From contig NZ_WVRE01000005.1 in the NCBI RefSeq assembly GCF_013111185.1, forward strand, positions 186,001-250,000: 64,000 nucleotides of DNA, given 5' to 3'. The stretch comes from Ruegeria sp. HKCCD7303. GTDB lineage: Bacteria > Pseudomonadota > Alphaproteobacteria > Rhodobacterales > Rhodobacteraceae. Position 1 is the stretch's first letter. Each line of letters starts with the position of its first letter. This document shows, piece after piece, positions 1-9,745 of this stretch. The translations under genes were made by a program, and so were the position numbers. Below the pieces are notes generated by a model. It did not search any database and was not told where the DNA came from. It saw nothing but the letters and a program-made list of their open reading frames with translations.

Positions 1-21
1 CAGCAGGATTTTCGTGGCCAT
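1..21 (-). CDS. N-terminal fragment of an unidentified gene
   Basis: Only the first seven codons are present, reading MATKILL on the minus strand and running off the left edge. The start is supported by a strong GAGGAG ribosome binding site about ten bases upstream. It follows the AGCS symporter gene in the same direction, beyond a strong hairpin. Seven residues do not identify a family. The alternative is a chance ATG behind a purine-rich run. Confidence 0.45.
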
Positions 22-60
22 CACGTCTCTCCTCGAGATATGGATTTCTGTTTTAAAACC

Positions 61-81
61 GGGGGGCCAGTTTGGCCCCCC
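61..81 (-). terminator. Rho-independent terminator after the AGCS symporter gene
   Basis: Two 9-base arms (GGGGGGCCA and TGGCCCCCC) form a perfect stem around a 3-base loop. On the minus strand the stem is followed by GGTTTTAAAA, a short U-run. It begins about 20 bases after the symporter stop codon and lies about 40 bases before the next minus-strand start, so it may also act as an intra-operon attenuator. Confidence 0.75.
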
Positions 82-100
82 GCATTCGTCAGGGCCGAGC

Positions 101-1519
101 TTATTCGGCAGCTTGACCGCCGGGCTCTTCCGATTGACCGTTCGATGCGAAGAACTCTTTCGTCAGCTTGAAGACGATCGGGCTCAGCAAGGCCAGTGCA
201 ATAAGGTTTGGGATAGCCATCATGGCGTTAAGTGTATCCGCCAGTAGCCAGACAAAACCCAGATCTGCTGTTGCGCCGAAGTAAATCGCGACGATCCACA
301 GGATGCGGTAAGGCAGCAGGGATTTAACACCCAGCAGAAACTCAACGCATTTCTCGCCATAGAAGGACCAGCCCAGGATAGTGGTGAACGCAAAGATCGA
401 CAGAGCGATGGCAATCAGGTACCCACCGATACCCGGCAGAGTGGTTTCAAAGGCCAGCGACGTCAGAGCTGCGCCGGAAATCGCCTTGTATCCTTCGGTT
501 TCACCATTCGCGACGAAATCCGCGACCGACGCATCCAATGCGCCCGAAGCGATGATCGCCAGACCTGTGATCGAGCACACGATGATCGTGTCGATGAATG
601 TCCCCAGCATCGCGATCAGGCCCTGATTTACAGGTCCCTTGGTCTCGGCTGCGGCATGGGCGATCGGGGCAGAACCCAGACCGGCTTCGTTTGAGAAGAC
701 ACCGCGCGCCACACCAAAGCGGATGGCAAGCCACACTGCTGCACCAGCTGCGCCGCCCTTGGCAGCCCAAGGCGTGAACGCATAAGTGAACACATCGCTT
801 AGCGCGGCGCCGATTGAACCGATGTTGATCAGCAGAACCAGCAGGCCCGCAACGATGTAGGCGATGGCCATAAACGGAACCAGTTTACCTGCAACCGCAC
901 CGATGCGAGTGATACCACCCAGAATAACGGCGGCGGTCAGGATCATCAGCACAATACCAGTAATCGATTCATTGATGCCGAAGTTTGTTTCCAGAACTTG
1001 CGCCACACCGTTGGCTTGAACGCCATTGCCGATGCCGAAGGCCGCAATGCCGCCGAACAAAGCGAAGGCAACACCCAGCCAGGCCCATTTCGCGCCCAGA
1101 CCGTTTTTGATGTAGTACATCGGGCCGCCGACATAGTTGCCCAGCTCGTCTTTTTCACGGTATTTCACCGCGCAGACAGCCTCGGCATATTTGGTGGCCA
1201 TGCCCACCAGGGCGGTCATCCACATCCAGAACAAGGCGCCCGGACCGCCCAGGAAGACAGCAGTGGCCACACCGGCAATGTTACCTGTACCGATGGTCGC
1301 CGACAGCGAGGTCATCAGCGCGTTGAACGGGCTAATCTGCCCTTCGCCCTGACCTTCACGGCCTTTGAACAGCAGGCTGAAGCCCGTGCCGATGCGCAGG
1401 ATCGGCATGAATTTCAGACCAACCTGTAGGAAGAAGCCGACGCCAAGGATGAGCGCCAGCATCCACGGCCCCCATACGACGCCATTAATAGCCCCTGTGA
1501 TTGAAGTTAACGCTTCCAT
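101..1519 (-). CDS. Sodium:alanine/glycine symporter, AGCS family
   Basis: This 472-residue protein has about ten to eleven hydrophobic segments and the AGCS signature stretches near the N-terminus ([25 protein letters not shown]) and in the middle ([20 protein letters not shown]). The family imports alanine or glycine with Na+ across the inner membrane. Length is normal, and the start has GGGAGG immediately upstream. It is the last gene of a tight minus-strand run glyA-lpdA-lipA-symporter (24 bp after lipA). That context points to glycine as substrate, which is inferred. A strong terminator hairpin follows. Confidence 0.9.
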   Translation of the reverse strand: MEALTSITGAINGVVWGPWMLALILGVGFFLQVGLKFMPILRIGTGFSLLFKGREGQGEGQISPFNALMTSLSATIGTGNIAGVATAVFLGGPGALFWMWMTALVGMATKYAEAVCAVKYREKDELGNYVGGPMYYIKNGLGAKWAWLGVAFALFGGIAAFGIGNGVQANGVAQVLETNFGINESITGIVLMILTAAVILGGITRIGAVAGKLVPFMAIAYIVAGLLVLLINIGSIGAALSDVFTYAFTPWAAKGGAAGAAVWLAIRFGVARGVFSNEAGLGSAPIAHAAAETKGPVNQGLIAMLGTFIDTIIVCSITGLAIIASGALDASVADFVANGETEGYKAISGAALTSLAFETTLPGIGGYLIAIALSIFAFTTILGWSFYGEKCVEFLLGVKSLLPYRILWIVAIYFGATADLGFVWLLADTLNAMMAIPNLIALALLSPIVFKLTKEFFASNGQSEEPGGQAAE

Positions 1520-1543
1520 GGTTTCCCTCCCATTTGCGTTTGG

Positions 1544-2488
1544 TTACGCCCTGTTTGCGATGGCCCGCTGGCGGGCTTGCTTAAGAGCAGCGAAGTCTTC
1601 GTCCGCGTGGAACGATGAACGGGTCAGCGGGGTTGCCGACACGTGTAGGAAGCCCTTGGAACGTGCGATCTGTTCCAGTTGGGCGAACTCCTCCGGTGAC
1701 CAGAACCGGTCAATTGGATGATGTTTCGGGGTCGGTTGCAGGTATTGGCCAACCGTCAGAAAATCGACTTGAGCGGCGCGCAGGTCATCCATGACCTGCC
1801 GCACGTCATTCAGGCTTTCACCCAAGCCCACCATCAGGCCGGATTTTGTGAAAATCTCGGGATTGGCGCGTTTCGCATCATCCAGAAGACGCAGCGAAGT
1901 ATAATACCGCGCACCGGGACGCACTGTCGGATAAAGATGCGGCACAGTTTCCAGATTGTGGTTGAAAACATCCGGTGCCGCGTCAAATACGATATCTGAA
2001 GCAGTGCCTTTTCCAAGAAAATCAGGGGTCAAAACCTCGACCGTGGTGCCCGGGTTCTGATGACGCACGGCGCGAATGGTCTGCGCGATATGTTCAGCCC
2101 CGCCATCGTCCAGATCATCGCGGTCGACCGAGGTGATGACCACATGACGCAGGCCCAGTTTCTTGACCGCTGCCGCAACCCGACCGGGCTCGAACGCATC
2201 CAAAGCATCCGGGCGGCCCGTGGACACGTTGCAGAAGGAGCAACCGCGTGTGCAGACCTCTCCCATGATCATCATGGTGGCGTGACGCTTGGACCAGCAC
2301 TCGCCGATGTTGGGGCAGGCAGCCTCTTCGCAAACGGTCGCCAGGTTATGTTCGCGCATCAGGCGGCGGGTTTCGTAATACTCGGCGCTATCGCCCTTTT
2401 TCTTGCGGATCCACTTGGGTTTGCGCGGGATGACACTGTCAGCCTTTTTGGCCTTTTCAGGGTGGCGAGGGCGAAGCTGGATAGTCAT
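1544..2488 (-). CDS. lipA: Lipoyl synthase
   Basis: This 314-residue radical SAM enzyme inserts two sulfur atoms into octanoyl groups on lipoyl domains, such as glycine cleavage H protein and 2-oxoacid dehydrogenase E2. Both cluster motifs are visible: the auxiliary-cluster cysteines in [12 protein letters not shown] and the radical SAM CxxxCxxC in CTRGCSFC. The end of the protein has the family's R-S-S-F-H-A-D-E pattern. It starts 14 bp after lpdA, in a run with glyA and a glycine/alanine symporter, so it probably serves the lipoylated glycine-cleavage system. No oddities were seen. Confidence 0.95.
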   Translation of the reverse strand: MTIQLRPRHPEKAKKADSVIPRKPKWIRKKKGDSAEYYETRRLMREHNLATVCEEAACPNIGECWSKRHATMMIMGEVCTRGCSFCNVSTGRPDALDAFEPGRVAAAVKKLGLRHVVITSVDRDDLDDGGAEHIAQTIRAVRHQNPGTTVEVLTPDFLGKGTASDIVFDAAPDVFNHNLETVPHLYPTVRPGARYYTSLRLLDDAKRANPEIFTKSGLMVGLGESLNDVRQVMDDLRAAQVDFLTVGQYLQPTPKHHPIDRFWSPEEFAQLEQIARSKGFLHVSATPLTRSSFHADEDFAALKQARQRAIANRA

Positions 2489-2502
2489 CTGTCTGCTCTT
2501 TC

Positions 2503-3882
2503 TTACGCGTGGATTGCGCGGCCCAGGGCGTCCAGGCAGGCTTCTTTGACCGCCTCCCCCTTAGCCGGGTGTGCATGACAGGTTGAGGCGACCTCGGACA
2601 CGGTGGCGCCTTTGGTCATCGCAAGAACCAGTTCGGCGATCAGATCACCACCATGTGCACCGCAGATATGTGCACCCAGAATTTTGCCGTTGGGACCTGC
2701 CAGAACCTTGACCGCACCATCGGTTTCGCCGGTCGAACGCGCCCGCGAGTTGGCCATGAAGGCAAATTTGCCAACCGAGTATTCGGTACCCGCGTCTTTC
2801 AGCGCTTCTTCGGTCAAGCCCACCGAGGCGACCTCGGGGTCGGTATAAACCACACCCGGAACAGTGTTGTAATCGACGTGAGCCGTTTCACCGGCCAGCA
2901 TTTCGACACAGGCAACGCCGTCCTCTTCGGCTTTGTGCGCCAGCATCGGGCCGGGAACACAGTCACCGATCGCATAGACGCCAGGAACCGAGGTCTGGAA
3001 CGTGCCGTCAACTTCAATAAAGCCGCGCGGGCTCACAGCGATGCCAAGGTCTTCAAGACCCAGCCCGCGTGTAACGGGGCGGCGACCGACGGCGATCAGA
3101 ACCTTGTCGGCCTCGATCACCTCTTTTTTGTCCTTGCCCACACGATCCACGGTCAATTTCAGACCAGTCGTGGTTTCTTCAATGAATTTCAGCGCACGCC
3201 CCAACTGGAACTTCAAGCCGCGCTTGCTGAGCGCGCGCTGCGCCAATTTGGCTATTTCACCGTCAATGCCGGGCATGATGCGGTCCAGATACTCAATAAC
3301 TGTGACCTTGGCTCCCAGACGTGCCCAGACCTGACCCAGTTCCAGACCAATAACGCCAGCTCCGATCACCACCAGATGATCCGGCACGCTGTCCAACGCA
3401 ATCGCACCGGTCGAACTCAGGACGTTCTGTTCGTCAATCTCGATGCCGGGCAATGGGGTAGGCTCGGACCCCGTAGCAATCAGGATGTTCTTAGTCTCAT
3501 GAACCTCGTCGCCCACCTTGACTTGACCGGCTGCGGGAATGGTGGCCCAGCCTTCGATCAGATCAACTCCGTTTTTCTGAAACAAGAACGCAATGCCCTT
3601 AGTCAGATCGCCAACGATCTTGTCCTTGCGCCCCATCATCGCGGGTACATCAATGCTGGCCTCCCCGACCGCAATGCCATGGGAGGAGAGATGGGAGAGT
3701 TCGGCAAATTTCGCCGAGGAGTTCAGCAACGCTTTGGAGGGTATGCACCCGACGTTCAGACAAGTGCCACCCAGAGCCCCGCGCCCCTCGACGCAAGCCA
3801 CTTTCATACCCAGCTGGGCCGCACGGATCGCGGCGACATAGCCGCCTGGCCCTCCGCCGATGACAATCAGGTCGTAAGTCAT
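2503..3882 (-). CDS. lpdA: Dihydrolipoyl dehydrogenase (E3 / L-protein)
   Basis: This 459-residue FAD disulfide reductase reoxidises dihydrolipoyl groups and passes electrons to NAD+. The N-terminus carries the FAD Rossmann motif ([12 protein letters not shown]), then the redox-active [13 protein letters not shown] pair, a second Rossmann fold ([12 protein letters not shown]), the FAD-contacting AIGDC, and a C-terminal HAHPAKGE with the catalytic His-Glu. It lies between glyA (11 bp) and lipA (14 bp), which suggests a role as L-protein of glycine cleavage rather than of the pyruvate complex; that assignment is inferred. Confidence 0.95.
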   Translation of the reverse strand: MTYDLIVIGGGPGGYVAAIRAAQLGMKVACVEGRGALGGTCLNVGCIPSKALLNSSAKFAELSHLSSHGIAVGEASIDVPAMMGRKDKIVGDLTKGIAFLFQKNGVDLIEGWATIPAAGQVKVGDEVHETKNILIATGSEPTPLPGIEIDEQNVLSSTGAIALDSVPDHLVVIGAGVIGLELGQVWARLGAKVTVIEYLDRIMPGIDGEIAKLAQRALSKRGLKFQLGRALKFIEETTTGLKLTVDRVGKDKKEVIEADKVLIAVGRRPVTRGLGLEDLGIAVSPRGFIEVDGTFQTSVPGVYAIGDCVPGPMLAHKAEEDGVACVEMLAGETAHVDYNTVPGVVYTDPEVASVGLTEEALKDAGTEYSVGKFAFMANSRARSTGETDGAVKVLAGPNGKILGAHICGAHGGDLIAELVLAMTKGATVSEVASTCHAHPAKGEAVKEACLDALGRAIHA

Positions 3883-3893
3883 TTCGTCGTCTT

Positions 3894-5147
3894 TCAGTAA
3901 ATCGGATAGCTGGCGCAGAGCGCGCGGACTTTTGCATGGGTCGCCTGTTCGACAGCGGCATCACCGTCGGGCGACTTAGCCAATGCGTCCAGAACATCGC
4001 CAATCAGGTTGCCAATCTGTTTGAATTCTTCCGCCCCAAAGCCACGGCTGCATCCGGCAGCGGTACCCAGTCGAATACCGCTGGTAACGGTTGGCTTCTG
4101 AGGATCACCCGGAACGCTGTTTTTGTTGCAGGTAAACCCGGCACGCTCCAACGCGGCTTCGGCATCTTTGCCGGTTACGCCGATTGGGCGCAGATCGACC
4201 AGCATCAGGTGGTTCTCGGTACCACCAGAAACGATGTCACATCCCCGTGCGATCATCACATTGGCCAACGTCGAAGCACTATCGACCACGCGCTGCATGT
4301 ATTCTTTGAATTCAGGCTTCAGCGCCTCGCCAAACGCAACCGCCTTACCCGCGATCACATGCATCAACGGGCCGCCCTGAAGACCGGGGAACACGGCCGA
4401 GTTGATCTTTTTCGCCAGCGCTTCGTCATTGGTCAGGATGATGCCTCCGCGCGGGCCGCGCAGGGTTTTATGCGTGGTCGACGTGACAACATGCGCATGA
4501 CCAATAGGTGAAGGGTGCAAACCGGTTGCAACCAGACCCGCGATATGGGCCATGTCGGCCAGTAGCCATGCGCCGACCTCGTCCGCGATGGAACGGAAAC
4601 GGGCAAAGTCGATCTTTTGCGAATAAGCCGACGCACCTGCGATGATCAACTGCGGTTTTTCAGCCTTGGCCAAGGCTTCGACTTGGTCATAGTCGATCAG
4701 GCCAGCCTCGGTCAGGCCATATTGGATAGGCCGGAACCATTTGCCTGATTGCGCCGGCTTCGCCCCGTGGGTCAAATGACCGCCAGCATCCAGAGACATG
4801 CCCAGAATTGTATCGCCCGGGCTTAACAGTGCCATTTTGACTGCGCCATTTGCCTGCGCACCGGAATGCGGTTGCACGTTGGCGTATTCGCACCCGAACA
4901 GTTTCTTCAAACGGTCGATGGCCTCGGATTCGACCTCGTCTACATATTCACACCCGCCATAATAGCGGCGACCCGAATATCCTTCGGCGTATTTGTTGGT
5001 CAGGACCGAGCCCTGCGCCTCGATCACGGCCTGAGAGACGATGTTCTCGGATGCGATAAGCTCAATCTGCTCGGCCTGGCGCACGCCCTCACGGTCAATC
5101 GACGCAGCGATGACAGGATCAGCATCTTTCAGCGACGTTTTGAACAT
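3894..5147 (-). CDS. glyA: Serine hydroxymethyltransferase
   Basis: This PLP enzyme interconverts serine and glycine with tetrahydrofolate. Hallmarks are SENIVSQAV near the N-terminus, the [13 protein letters not shown] loop, and the PLP-lysine motif [14 protein letters not shown]. The ATG at 5147 is preferred because GGAGGAAG lies just upstream; a GTG five codons earlier lacks its own site. It heads the run glyA-lpdA-lipA-symporter, so glycine would be imported, converted to serine and fed to glycine cleavage. An inverted repeat about 16 bp upstream of the start and a divergent XRE-cupin gene suggest local repression. Confidence 0.95.
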   Translation of the reverse strand: MFKTSLKDADPVIAASIDREGVRQAEQIELIASENIVSQAVIEAQGSVLTNKYAEGYSGRRYYGGCEYVDEVESEAIDRLKKLFGCEYANVQPHSGAQANGAVKMALLSPGDTILGMSLDAGGHLTHGAKPAQSGKWFRPIQYGLTEAGLIDYDQVEALAKAEKPQLIIAGASAYSQKIDFARFRSIADEVGAWLLADMAHIAGLVATGLHPSPIGHAHVVTSTTHKTLRGPRGGIILTNDEALAKKINSAVFPGLQGGPLMHVIAGKAVAFGEALKPEFKEYMQRVVDSASTLANVMIARGCDIVSGGTENHLMLVDLRPIGVTGKDAEAALERAGFTCNKNSVPGDPQKPTVTSGIRLGTAAGCSRGFGAEEFKQIGNLIGDVLDALAKSPDGDAAVEQATHAKVRALCASYPIY

Positions 5148-5162
5148 GGTTTCTTCCTCCAC

Positions 5163-5183
5163 TTTCGAATCCTGTATTCGAAA
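5163..5183. promoter_or_regulatory. Inverted repeat upstream of glyA, candidate operator
   Basis: Perfect 8-base arms TTTCGAAT and ATTCGAAA flank 5 bases. The site sits 16 bp before the glyA start, in the roughly 145-bp gap shared with the divergent XRE-cupin gene. It is a natural candidate binding site for that regulator, which is inferred from position and symmetry only. Confidence 0.45.
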
Positions 5184-5291
5184 CTTTGTTTCCTATAGTG
5201 GAACTACGCTCTTAATGGCAACATATTTCTCATATTCGCGATATTGCGTGCGTATAGGAGAACCTGTAACCTGTGGTAAATTGGGAGGAAA

Positions 5292-5897
5292 ATGATGGGC
5301 GACGACCATTGGAATGAAGGTTCTGTCCAAGACGAAGAGGACGAAGGCGCGGCGTTGGGCCGGTCCATTCGCGATGCACGGCGGGAAAAAGGCTGGACTT
5401 TGGAAGAGGCCGGGCGCGCTGCGGGAATCGGTCGCTCGACTCTGTCGAAGATTGAAAACAACCAGACCAAACCAAGTTTCGAGATCGTGCGCCGTCTGAC
5501 CCAGGCGCTGGACATGAACCCCCCACAATTGTTTTTGGAGTCGGGTCAGTCAGGCATAGCAGGGCGGCGCGATTTCACCGCCAAAGGTCAGGGCGACACG
5601 CGAGAAACCGCCACTTACCTGCACGAACTTTTGTGCTCGGATCTGACCAGCAAACGCATGTTGCCCTATATCGCAACAATCCGGGCGCGAGACATATCAG
5701 AATTCGATCCGCTGGTTCACCATTCGGGCGAAGAATTCATGTATGTCCTCAGCGGCGAGCTAATTTTCCTGTCCGAGCATTACCGTCCACTTCCAATGAA
5801 GGCCGGGGATTCGCTCTATTATGACAGCGGAATGGGGCATGGTTGCATTTCGACCAGCAAAGAAGACGCAAAGGTGCTTTGGGTCTCGCTGGAGTGA
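5292..5897 (+). CDS. XRE-family transcriptional regulator with C-terminal cupin domain
   Basis: This 201-residue protein has a helix-turn-helix at about residues 20-75 (LEEAGRAAGIGRSTLSKIE) and a C-terminal cupin sensor domain with HSGEEFMYVLSGE and a distal Gly-x-Asp. The family usually controls neighbouring catabolic or transport genes in response to a small ligand bound in the cupin. GGGAGG is well placed before the ATG at 5292; a second in-frame ATG follows directly. It is divergent to glyA-lpdA-lipA-symporter and is the likely regulator of that operon. The effector could be glycine or serine, which is inferred. Confidence 0.85.
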   Translation: MMGDDHWNEGSVQDEEDEGAALGRSIRDARREKGWTLEEAGRAAGIGRSTLSKIENNQTKPSFEIVRRLTQALDMNPPQLFLESGQSGIAGRRDFTAKGQGDTRETATYLHELLCSDLTSKRMLPYIATIRARDISEFDPLVHHSGEEFMYVLSGELIFLSEHYRPLPMKAGDSLYYDSGMGHGCISTSKEDAKVLWVSLE

Positions 5898-5900
5898 ACC

Positions 5901-5920
5901 CACCTTGGCCCGCCAAGGTG
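5901..5920 (+). terminator. Hairpin after the XRE-cupin gene
   Basis: CACCTTGG and CCAAGGTG form an 8-bp stem with a 4-base loop, three bases after the stop codon. No U-run follows, so this is a possible Rho-assisted or stabilising hairpin rather than a classical terminator. Confidence 0.4.
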
Positions 5921-6372
5921 CAGGACGCGCAATTCAGATCAGTGCCGGTTGCCGCTCTTTTTGACAAAAGAAATCTTGTCTACCGGTCTGCGCGCAGTAA
6001 CGGTCGCTCTGCCATGGCTTGTATGTTCGAGGGCACCAACGCTTGCGCCAGCGCTTTGACGCGTTCGCCATGGAATTGCGATGCGAAAATCTGCCCGTAG
6101 TGGCGCTTTGGGCGTCGCGCCAATCCTTTCCCGACACAATGTGAGACACCGAATTTCTCGCCAGCGCGCGAGGTCCCCGCCTCGATTCAACGGTTTGGGC
6201 AGTGCTGGTTTCAAGAGACACCTAGATCTCTGCTGTCTGCCAGCCTGAACTTTCTTTGAAAGTATCGGCAATCTCGCAAGGCCCGTTTCAGGTGCCTTGC
6301 TGTGGCTTGTCGCGACATCAGCTTGTCGCGGGATTGATATACTGCTGATCCGGCCCGCAATAGGCATGGGGC
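5921..6372. other. Non-coding gap upstream of the MFS gene
   Basis: About 450 bp with no convincing gene. A minus-strand open frame of about 148 codons (6385-5939) has no ribosome binding site, is rich in Arg, Pro and Ser without domain character, and overlaps the start of the MFS gene. The last 60 bases presumably hold the MFS promoter, but no clear -35/-10 pair was picked out. Confidence 0.5.
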
Positions 6373-7641
6373 ATGATACGCGCATTAAATGAAAACTGGG
6401 CCCTGTTTTTGGGGATGCTCATGCTGATGGTTGCCAATGGCCTGTTGGCGACCTTGCTTACAATTCGCGGCGCAAGTCTTGGGTTCAGTGATTTTACCAT
6501 CTCGGTCATGCAAGCAAGCTATCCGCTGGGCGCGCTGGCCGGAACGGCCATGGCGCCGCGTCTGGTGGAAAACGTCGGGCACATCCGGGCATTTTCCGCA
6601 CTTGCGTCACTGGTTTCTATCGCGGCGATCGTACACCTGCTGACCAGCGATGCCATCAGTTGGAGCGTGATGCGCTTTTTGGGAGGGTTTTGTTACCCGG
6701 GTCTTTACGTCATCACCGAAAGCTGGCTGAACGCCAAATCCGAAAACAATACGCGGGCGCAGGTGCTGTCGCTCTATTTCATCATCCAACTTGCGGGACC
6801 AGCGTTGGGTACGGCTCTTGTTGGCTTTCCTGATCCTACTGGCAATCTCTTGTTCGGAACCGTCTCGATCCTGATTTCGCTGTCGATCGTGCCATTGCTT
6901 TTGTCAGGCAACAAAGCACCGGACTATACCGTCCCTGAGCGCATGCCAGTCACACGGTTGTACAAGGTCTCTCCCATCGCGGTTATTGGGATTGTGTTGG
7001 TCAGTATCGGTGTTTCCGCACACTATATCACCCTGCCCTTGTATGCACTGCAACAGGGGTTCTCGGCTGCGCAGGCATCAGGCGCTTTGGTGGCTGCCCT
7101 GATTGCCGGTGCCGTCGTGCAATATCCGGTGGGTTGGATTTCAGACCACACCGACAGGCGTTATGTTGTTATTGGTCTGGGCGTTATCGTCTTGGTGTCG
7201 GGTCTTTGGATGGCAGCCAACACATCACCCGAATACATTGTCTTCGGCTTTGTCGTGATTGCAATCGGTTTGTACCCGACCTACTCAATCCTGACCGCTC
7301 ATGCGAATGATCAGCTCCGCCTGTCTCAGATCGTACCCGCCAGTGGCACCATGGTTTTGCTGCTGAACATCGGACTTCTCATCGGAACCATATTGGGTCC
7401 AAACGCCATTTCCCTGTTCGGAGGCAGGGGATTGCAGTTTCTTTTAGCCGGCATCGGGCTTTCTGTTGCCGTGATCGCATTGATCCGGCGCGTCAAGGTT
7501 GCCGCGCCTGCCGAGACCGGAGAAGTGCAGGTTGTGGGCATCATCGGCGCGACACAACCCGGCGTCTTGCAAGCGGAAACCTTGGTACAGGAAGAGGAAG
7601 CAAGTTTTAATGAGGAAGCTGGCATAGAGGGCCGTGCTTAA
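6373..7641 (+). CDS. Major facilitator superfamily transporter
   Basis: This 422-residue inner-membrane protein has about 12 hydrophobic segments. The pattern resembles the YcaD-like/DHA group: an early segment LGFSDFTISVMQASYPLGALAG, the loop FLGGFCYPGLYVITESWLN typical of that group, and the cytoplasmic motif GWISDHTDRRYVV between segments 8 and 9. The substrate cannot be read from the sequence. It stands alone, converging with a LysR gene 18 bp downstream. The C-terminal tail is rich in Glu and likely cytosolic. Confidence 0.85.
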   Translation: MIRALNENWALFLGMLMLMVANGLLATLLTIRGASLGFSDFTISVMQASYPLGALAGTAMAPRLVENVGHIRAFSALASLVSIAAIVHLLTSDAISWSVMRFLGGFCYPGLYVITESWLNAKSENNTRAQVLSLYFIIQLAGPALGTALVGFPDPTGNLLFGTVSILISLSIVPLLLSGNKAPDYTVPERMPVTRLYKVSPIAVIGIVLVSIGVSAHYITLPLYALQQGFSAAQASGALVAALIAGAVVQYPVGWISDHTDRRYVVIGLGVIVLVSGLWMAANTSPEYIVFGFVVIAIGLYPTYSILTAHANDQLRLSQIVPASGTMVLLLNIGLLIGTILGPNAISLFGGRGLQFLLAGIGLSVAVIALIRRVKVAAPAETGEVQVVGIIGATQPGVLQAETLVQEEEASFNEEAGIEGRA

Positions 7642-7659
7642 TACAATTAGAAAGTTTGG

Positions 7660-8553
7660 CTAATCCTTGGACACAGCCGGATGGTACGCGACAGAGGTCC
7701 GGATTTCGTCAACGAACAGATCAATCAACCGCTTTCTGGGACTGTCGGCGCGCAGCAAAACGCCCAGCGCGCGGGAAACGGGTTTGCCACCTAGCGGGAT
7801 TTTTCGCAATCGGCCGAATTCCGGATCGGGCATACACAGGTTGGGCACGATTGAGACACCCAAGTTATGCGCCACCATACTCGTGAGGTCTTCGAGCGAT
7901 TTCATTTCCATGGCATAGCTCACCCGGATTCCGCTCTGGGCAAGCCACGTGTCGGCCAGAACACCGACCATCCCATCCCGGGCGTGTCGGACGAAAGGTT
8001 GTGTTGCAAGGATTTGGATCGGATCAGTTTCGGTCACCTCGGGCGATGTCACCAGAACCAGTTCTTCGGTCGCAAAAGGATGCCATTCCAGATCCGGGGT
8101 CATAGTTTCTGGCGCGCTCAGCACCGCCGCATCGATCACGCCACGCTCTACCTGCGTCTGAAGATCTCCGGATAGAGCCGACGTCACATGGACTCGTAGC
8201 TCCGGATAGGCCTCCAGCAATCGCCGGACGGTGACCGGGATCAAGCTGCGAATGGTCGATGACACAGCGCCCAGATTAAACTCACCGCCGAAAGCCGTGT
8301 CACCAACCACACCGTCCAGGATTGTGTCATAGGCGCGCACCAGATCTCTGGCCTTGGGTACCAGCGCCCAGCCGGTTTGATTGAGCTTGGGAGTGCGCTC
8401 GCCTCGGTCGAACAAGGCAATTTGCAAGTGATCTTCAAGCCGCTTCATCTGCTGACCAACCGCCGCCTGAGAGACATAGACCTTGTCGGCGGCGGCAGCA
8501 AAACTGCCTGTGTCAGCAATTGCAATCAGGGTTTTGTACAGCGTGATGCTCAT
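7660..8553 (-). CDS. LysR-family transcriptional regulator, probably of comDE
   Basis: A 297-residue LysR protein: the N-terminal winged helix-turn-helix (SFAAAADKVYVSQAAVGQQMKRLEDHL) is followed by a periplasmic-binding-protein-like effector domain (from about residue 90). It is divergent to comD across about 124 bp that contain a 19-nt inverted repeat with LysR-box geometry. It is therefore likely to regulate the sulfopyruvate decarboxylase/hydroxyacid dehydrogenase genes, with a sulfonate or hydroxyacid as co-inducer; this is inferred. Confidence 0.88.
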   Translation of the reverse strand: MSITLYKTLIAIADTGSFAAAADKVYVSQAAVGQQMKRLEDHLQIALFDRGERTPKLNQTGWALVPKARDLVRAYDTILDGVVGDTAFGGEFNLGAVSSTIRSLIPVTVRRLLEAYPELRVHVTSALSGDLQTQVERGVIDAAVLSAPETMTPDLEWHPFATEELVLVTSPEVTETDPIQILATQPFVRHARDGMVGVLADTWLAQSGIRVSYAMEMKSLEDLTSMVAHNLGVSIVPNLCMPDPEFGRLRKIPLGGKPVSRALGVLLRADSPRKRLIDLFVDEIRTSVAYHPAVSKD

Positions 8554-8593
8554 GAAACCATTTCTTCGCGGCGCATGACTAAACTAAACCAAA

Positions 8594-8612
8594 ACTTTAT
8601 TCATAATAAAGT
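8594..8612. promoter_or_regulatory. LysR-type operator candidate between the LysR gene and comD
   Basis: ACTTTATT and AATAAAGT are perfect 8-base arms around CAT, in the AT-rich divergent promoter region. A T-N11-A core, as in LysR boxes, lies within it. It sits 40 bp from the LysR start and about 65 bp from comD. Confidence 0.55.
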
Positions 8613-8677
8613 ATTATTACATTGAGTAAAGCATAGGTTTTGGGCGATATGAGTGTCAGTGAACAGAGGAATCGAGA

Positions 8678-9184
8678 ATGTCCATCCACAGCAAAATCGT
8701 TGATGATCTGGTGGCCAATGACATCAGTTTCGTGACGACCGTGCCCTGCAAGCAGTTGGCCGGTGTCATCGACGAGGTCGAAGCGCGCCCCGAGATCTTT
8801 CACATCCCCTCAAACAAAGAAGACGAAGGCATGGGTCTGTGCGCCGGGGCCTGGATGGGGGGCAAGCGACCCGCCATCATCATGCAGAACACCGCGATCG
8901 GCGTGACAATCAATACGCTGGCCACGTTGATCCAGTACTACCGGATGCCGCTGCCGATGCTGATCTCATACCGGGGTGAACTGCGCGAACCGGTAGCCTG
9001 CCAGGTTGAAATGGCGGTGCACACCAAGGCTCTGCTGGCCCAACTCAACATCCCGACCTATCACTTCCACAAGGAAAGTGACGCGGATGAGCTGGATACA
9101 ATCCTGAAATACACCTTCATGTGCAACAAGCCGGTCGCCATCCTGACCGACGCGTCCTTCTGGGGAGGCTACGGAGACCAATGA
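8678..9184 (+). CDS. comD: Sulfopyruvate decarboxylase, alpha subunit
   Basis: This 168-residue subunit matches the ComD half of the split thiamine-diphosphate enzyme that converts 3-sulfopyruvate to sulfoacetaldehyde and CO2. It shows the TPP pyrimidine-domain features: VPCKQL near the N-terminus, SNKEDEGMGLCAGAWMGG with the glutamate that activates TPP, and the QNTAIGVTINTLATLIQYY stretch. AGAGGA lies 7 bases before the ATG. Its stop overlaps the comE start (ATGA), implying translational coupling. A phosphonopyruvate decarboxylase-like role cannot be excluded without the downstream enzyme. Confidence 0.88.
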   Translation: MSIHSKIVDDLVANDISFVTTVPCKQLAGVIDEVEARPEIFHIPSNKEDEGMGLCAGAWMGGKRPAIIMQNTAIGVTINTLATLIQYYRMPLPMLISYRGELREPVACQVEMAVHTKALLAQLNIPTYHFHKESDADELDTILKYTFMCNKPVAILTDASFWGGYGDQ

Positions 9185-9735
9185 TCCGCTCTGAGATTCT
9201 GAAAGAAATCGCCCCTGTTATCCGCGACCAGTTGGTGGTCTGCAATATCGGCATCCCCAGTCAGGAACTGCACGCCATCGACGACCAGCCCACCAATTTC
9301 TACATGCTGGGCACAATGGGACTAGCCTCAAGCATCGGATTGGGTTTGGCGCTGGCTCAGGACAAAAAGGTGATTGCCATCGACGGTGACGGCTCGGTTC
9401 TGACTAATTTCGGCACTCTACCCACGATCGCGAACAACGTGGCCGACAATTTCATCCTGCTGATCGTTGATAACGGATCATATGGTTCGACCGGTGATCA
9501 GCCGACCTATGCGGGGCAGAAAACCTCGTTAGCGGCAGTCGCTTCGGCCTGCGGCTGCGAAAACGTTGTCGAATGCCGGGCCGAGGATACAAAACAGGCG
9601 ATCGAAGACGCTCTGGCCGGGAACAAGATGACCATCATCGTGGCCAAATGCGAAAGCGGCAATGCCAAGATGCCCGTCATCACCATGGACCCGGTGGTAA
9701 TCCGTGATCGGTTCATGAAAGCTGTTCAGGCCTGA
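9181..9735 (+). CDS. comE: Sulfopyruvate decarboxylase, beta subunit
   Basis: This 184-residue subunit is the TPP-pyrophosphate-binding half. It contains the GDG...N cofactor motif (IDGDGSVLTNFG, then LLIVDNGSYGSTGDQPT). Translation starts at the ATG overlapping the comD stop, so the two subunits are made together. The pair would release CO2 from sulfopyruvate; the product sulfoacetaldehyde normally goes to Xsc, which is not in this window. The next gene (10 bp on) is a 2-hydroxyacid dehydrogenase that could supply sulfopyruvate. Confidence 0.88.
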   Translation: MIRSEILKEIAPVIRDQLVVCNIGIPSQELHAIDDQPTNFYMLGTMGLASSIGLGLALAQDKKVIAIDGDGSVLTNFGTLPTIANNVADNFILLIVDNGSYGSTGDQPTYAGQKTSLAAVASACGCENVVECRAEDTKQAIEDALAGNKMTIIVAKCESGNAKMPVITMDPVVIRDRFMKAVQA

Positions 9736-9745
9736 GGTCCCGAAC

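Noticed and set aside
2653..3900. Plus-strand open frame of 415 codons opposite lpdA
   Set aside because: lpdA is unambiguous on the minus strand with all motifs; the antisense frame has no domain character and arises from codon bias.
3894..5291. Glycine riboswitch near glyA
   Set aside because: The short leader holds only an inverted repeat; no tandem aptamer-like structure could be seen in the available 145 bp.
5939..6385. Minus-strand frame of 148 codons between the XRE and MFS genes
   Set aside because: No ribosome binding site, Arg/Ser/Pro-rich random composition, overlaps the MFS start.
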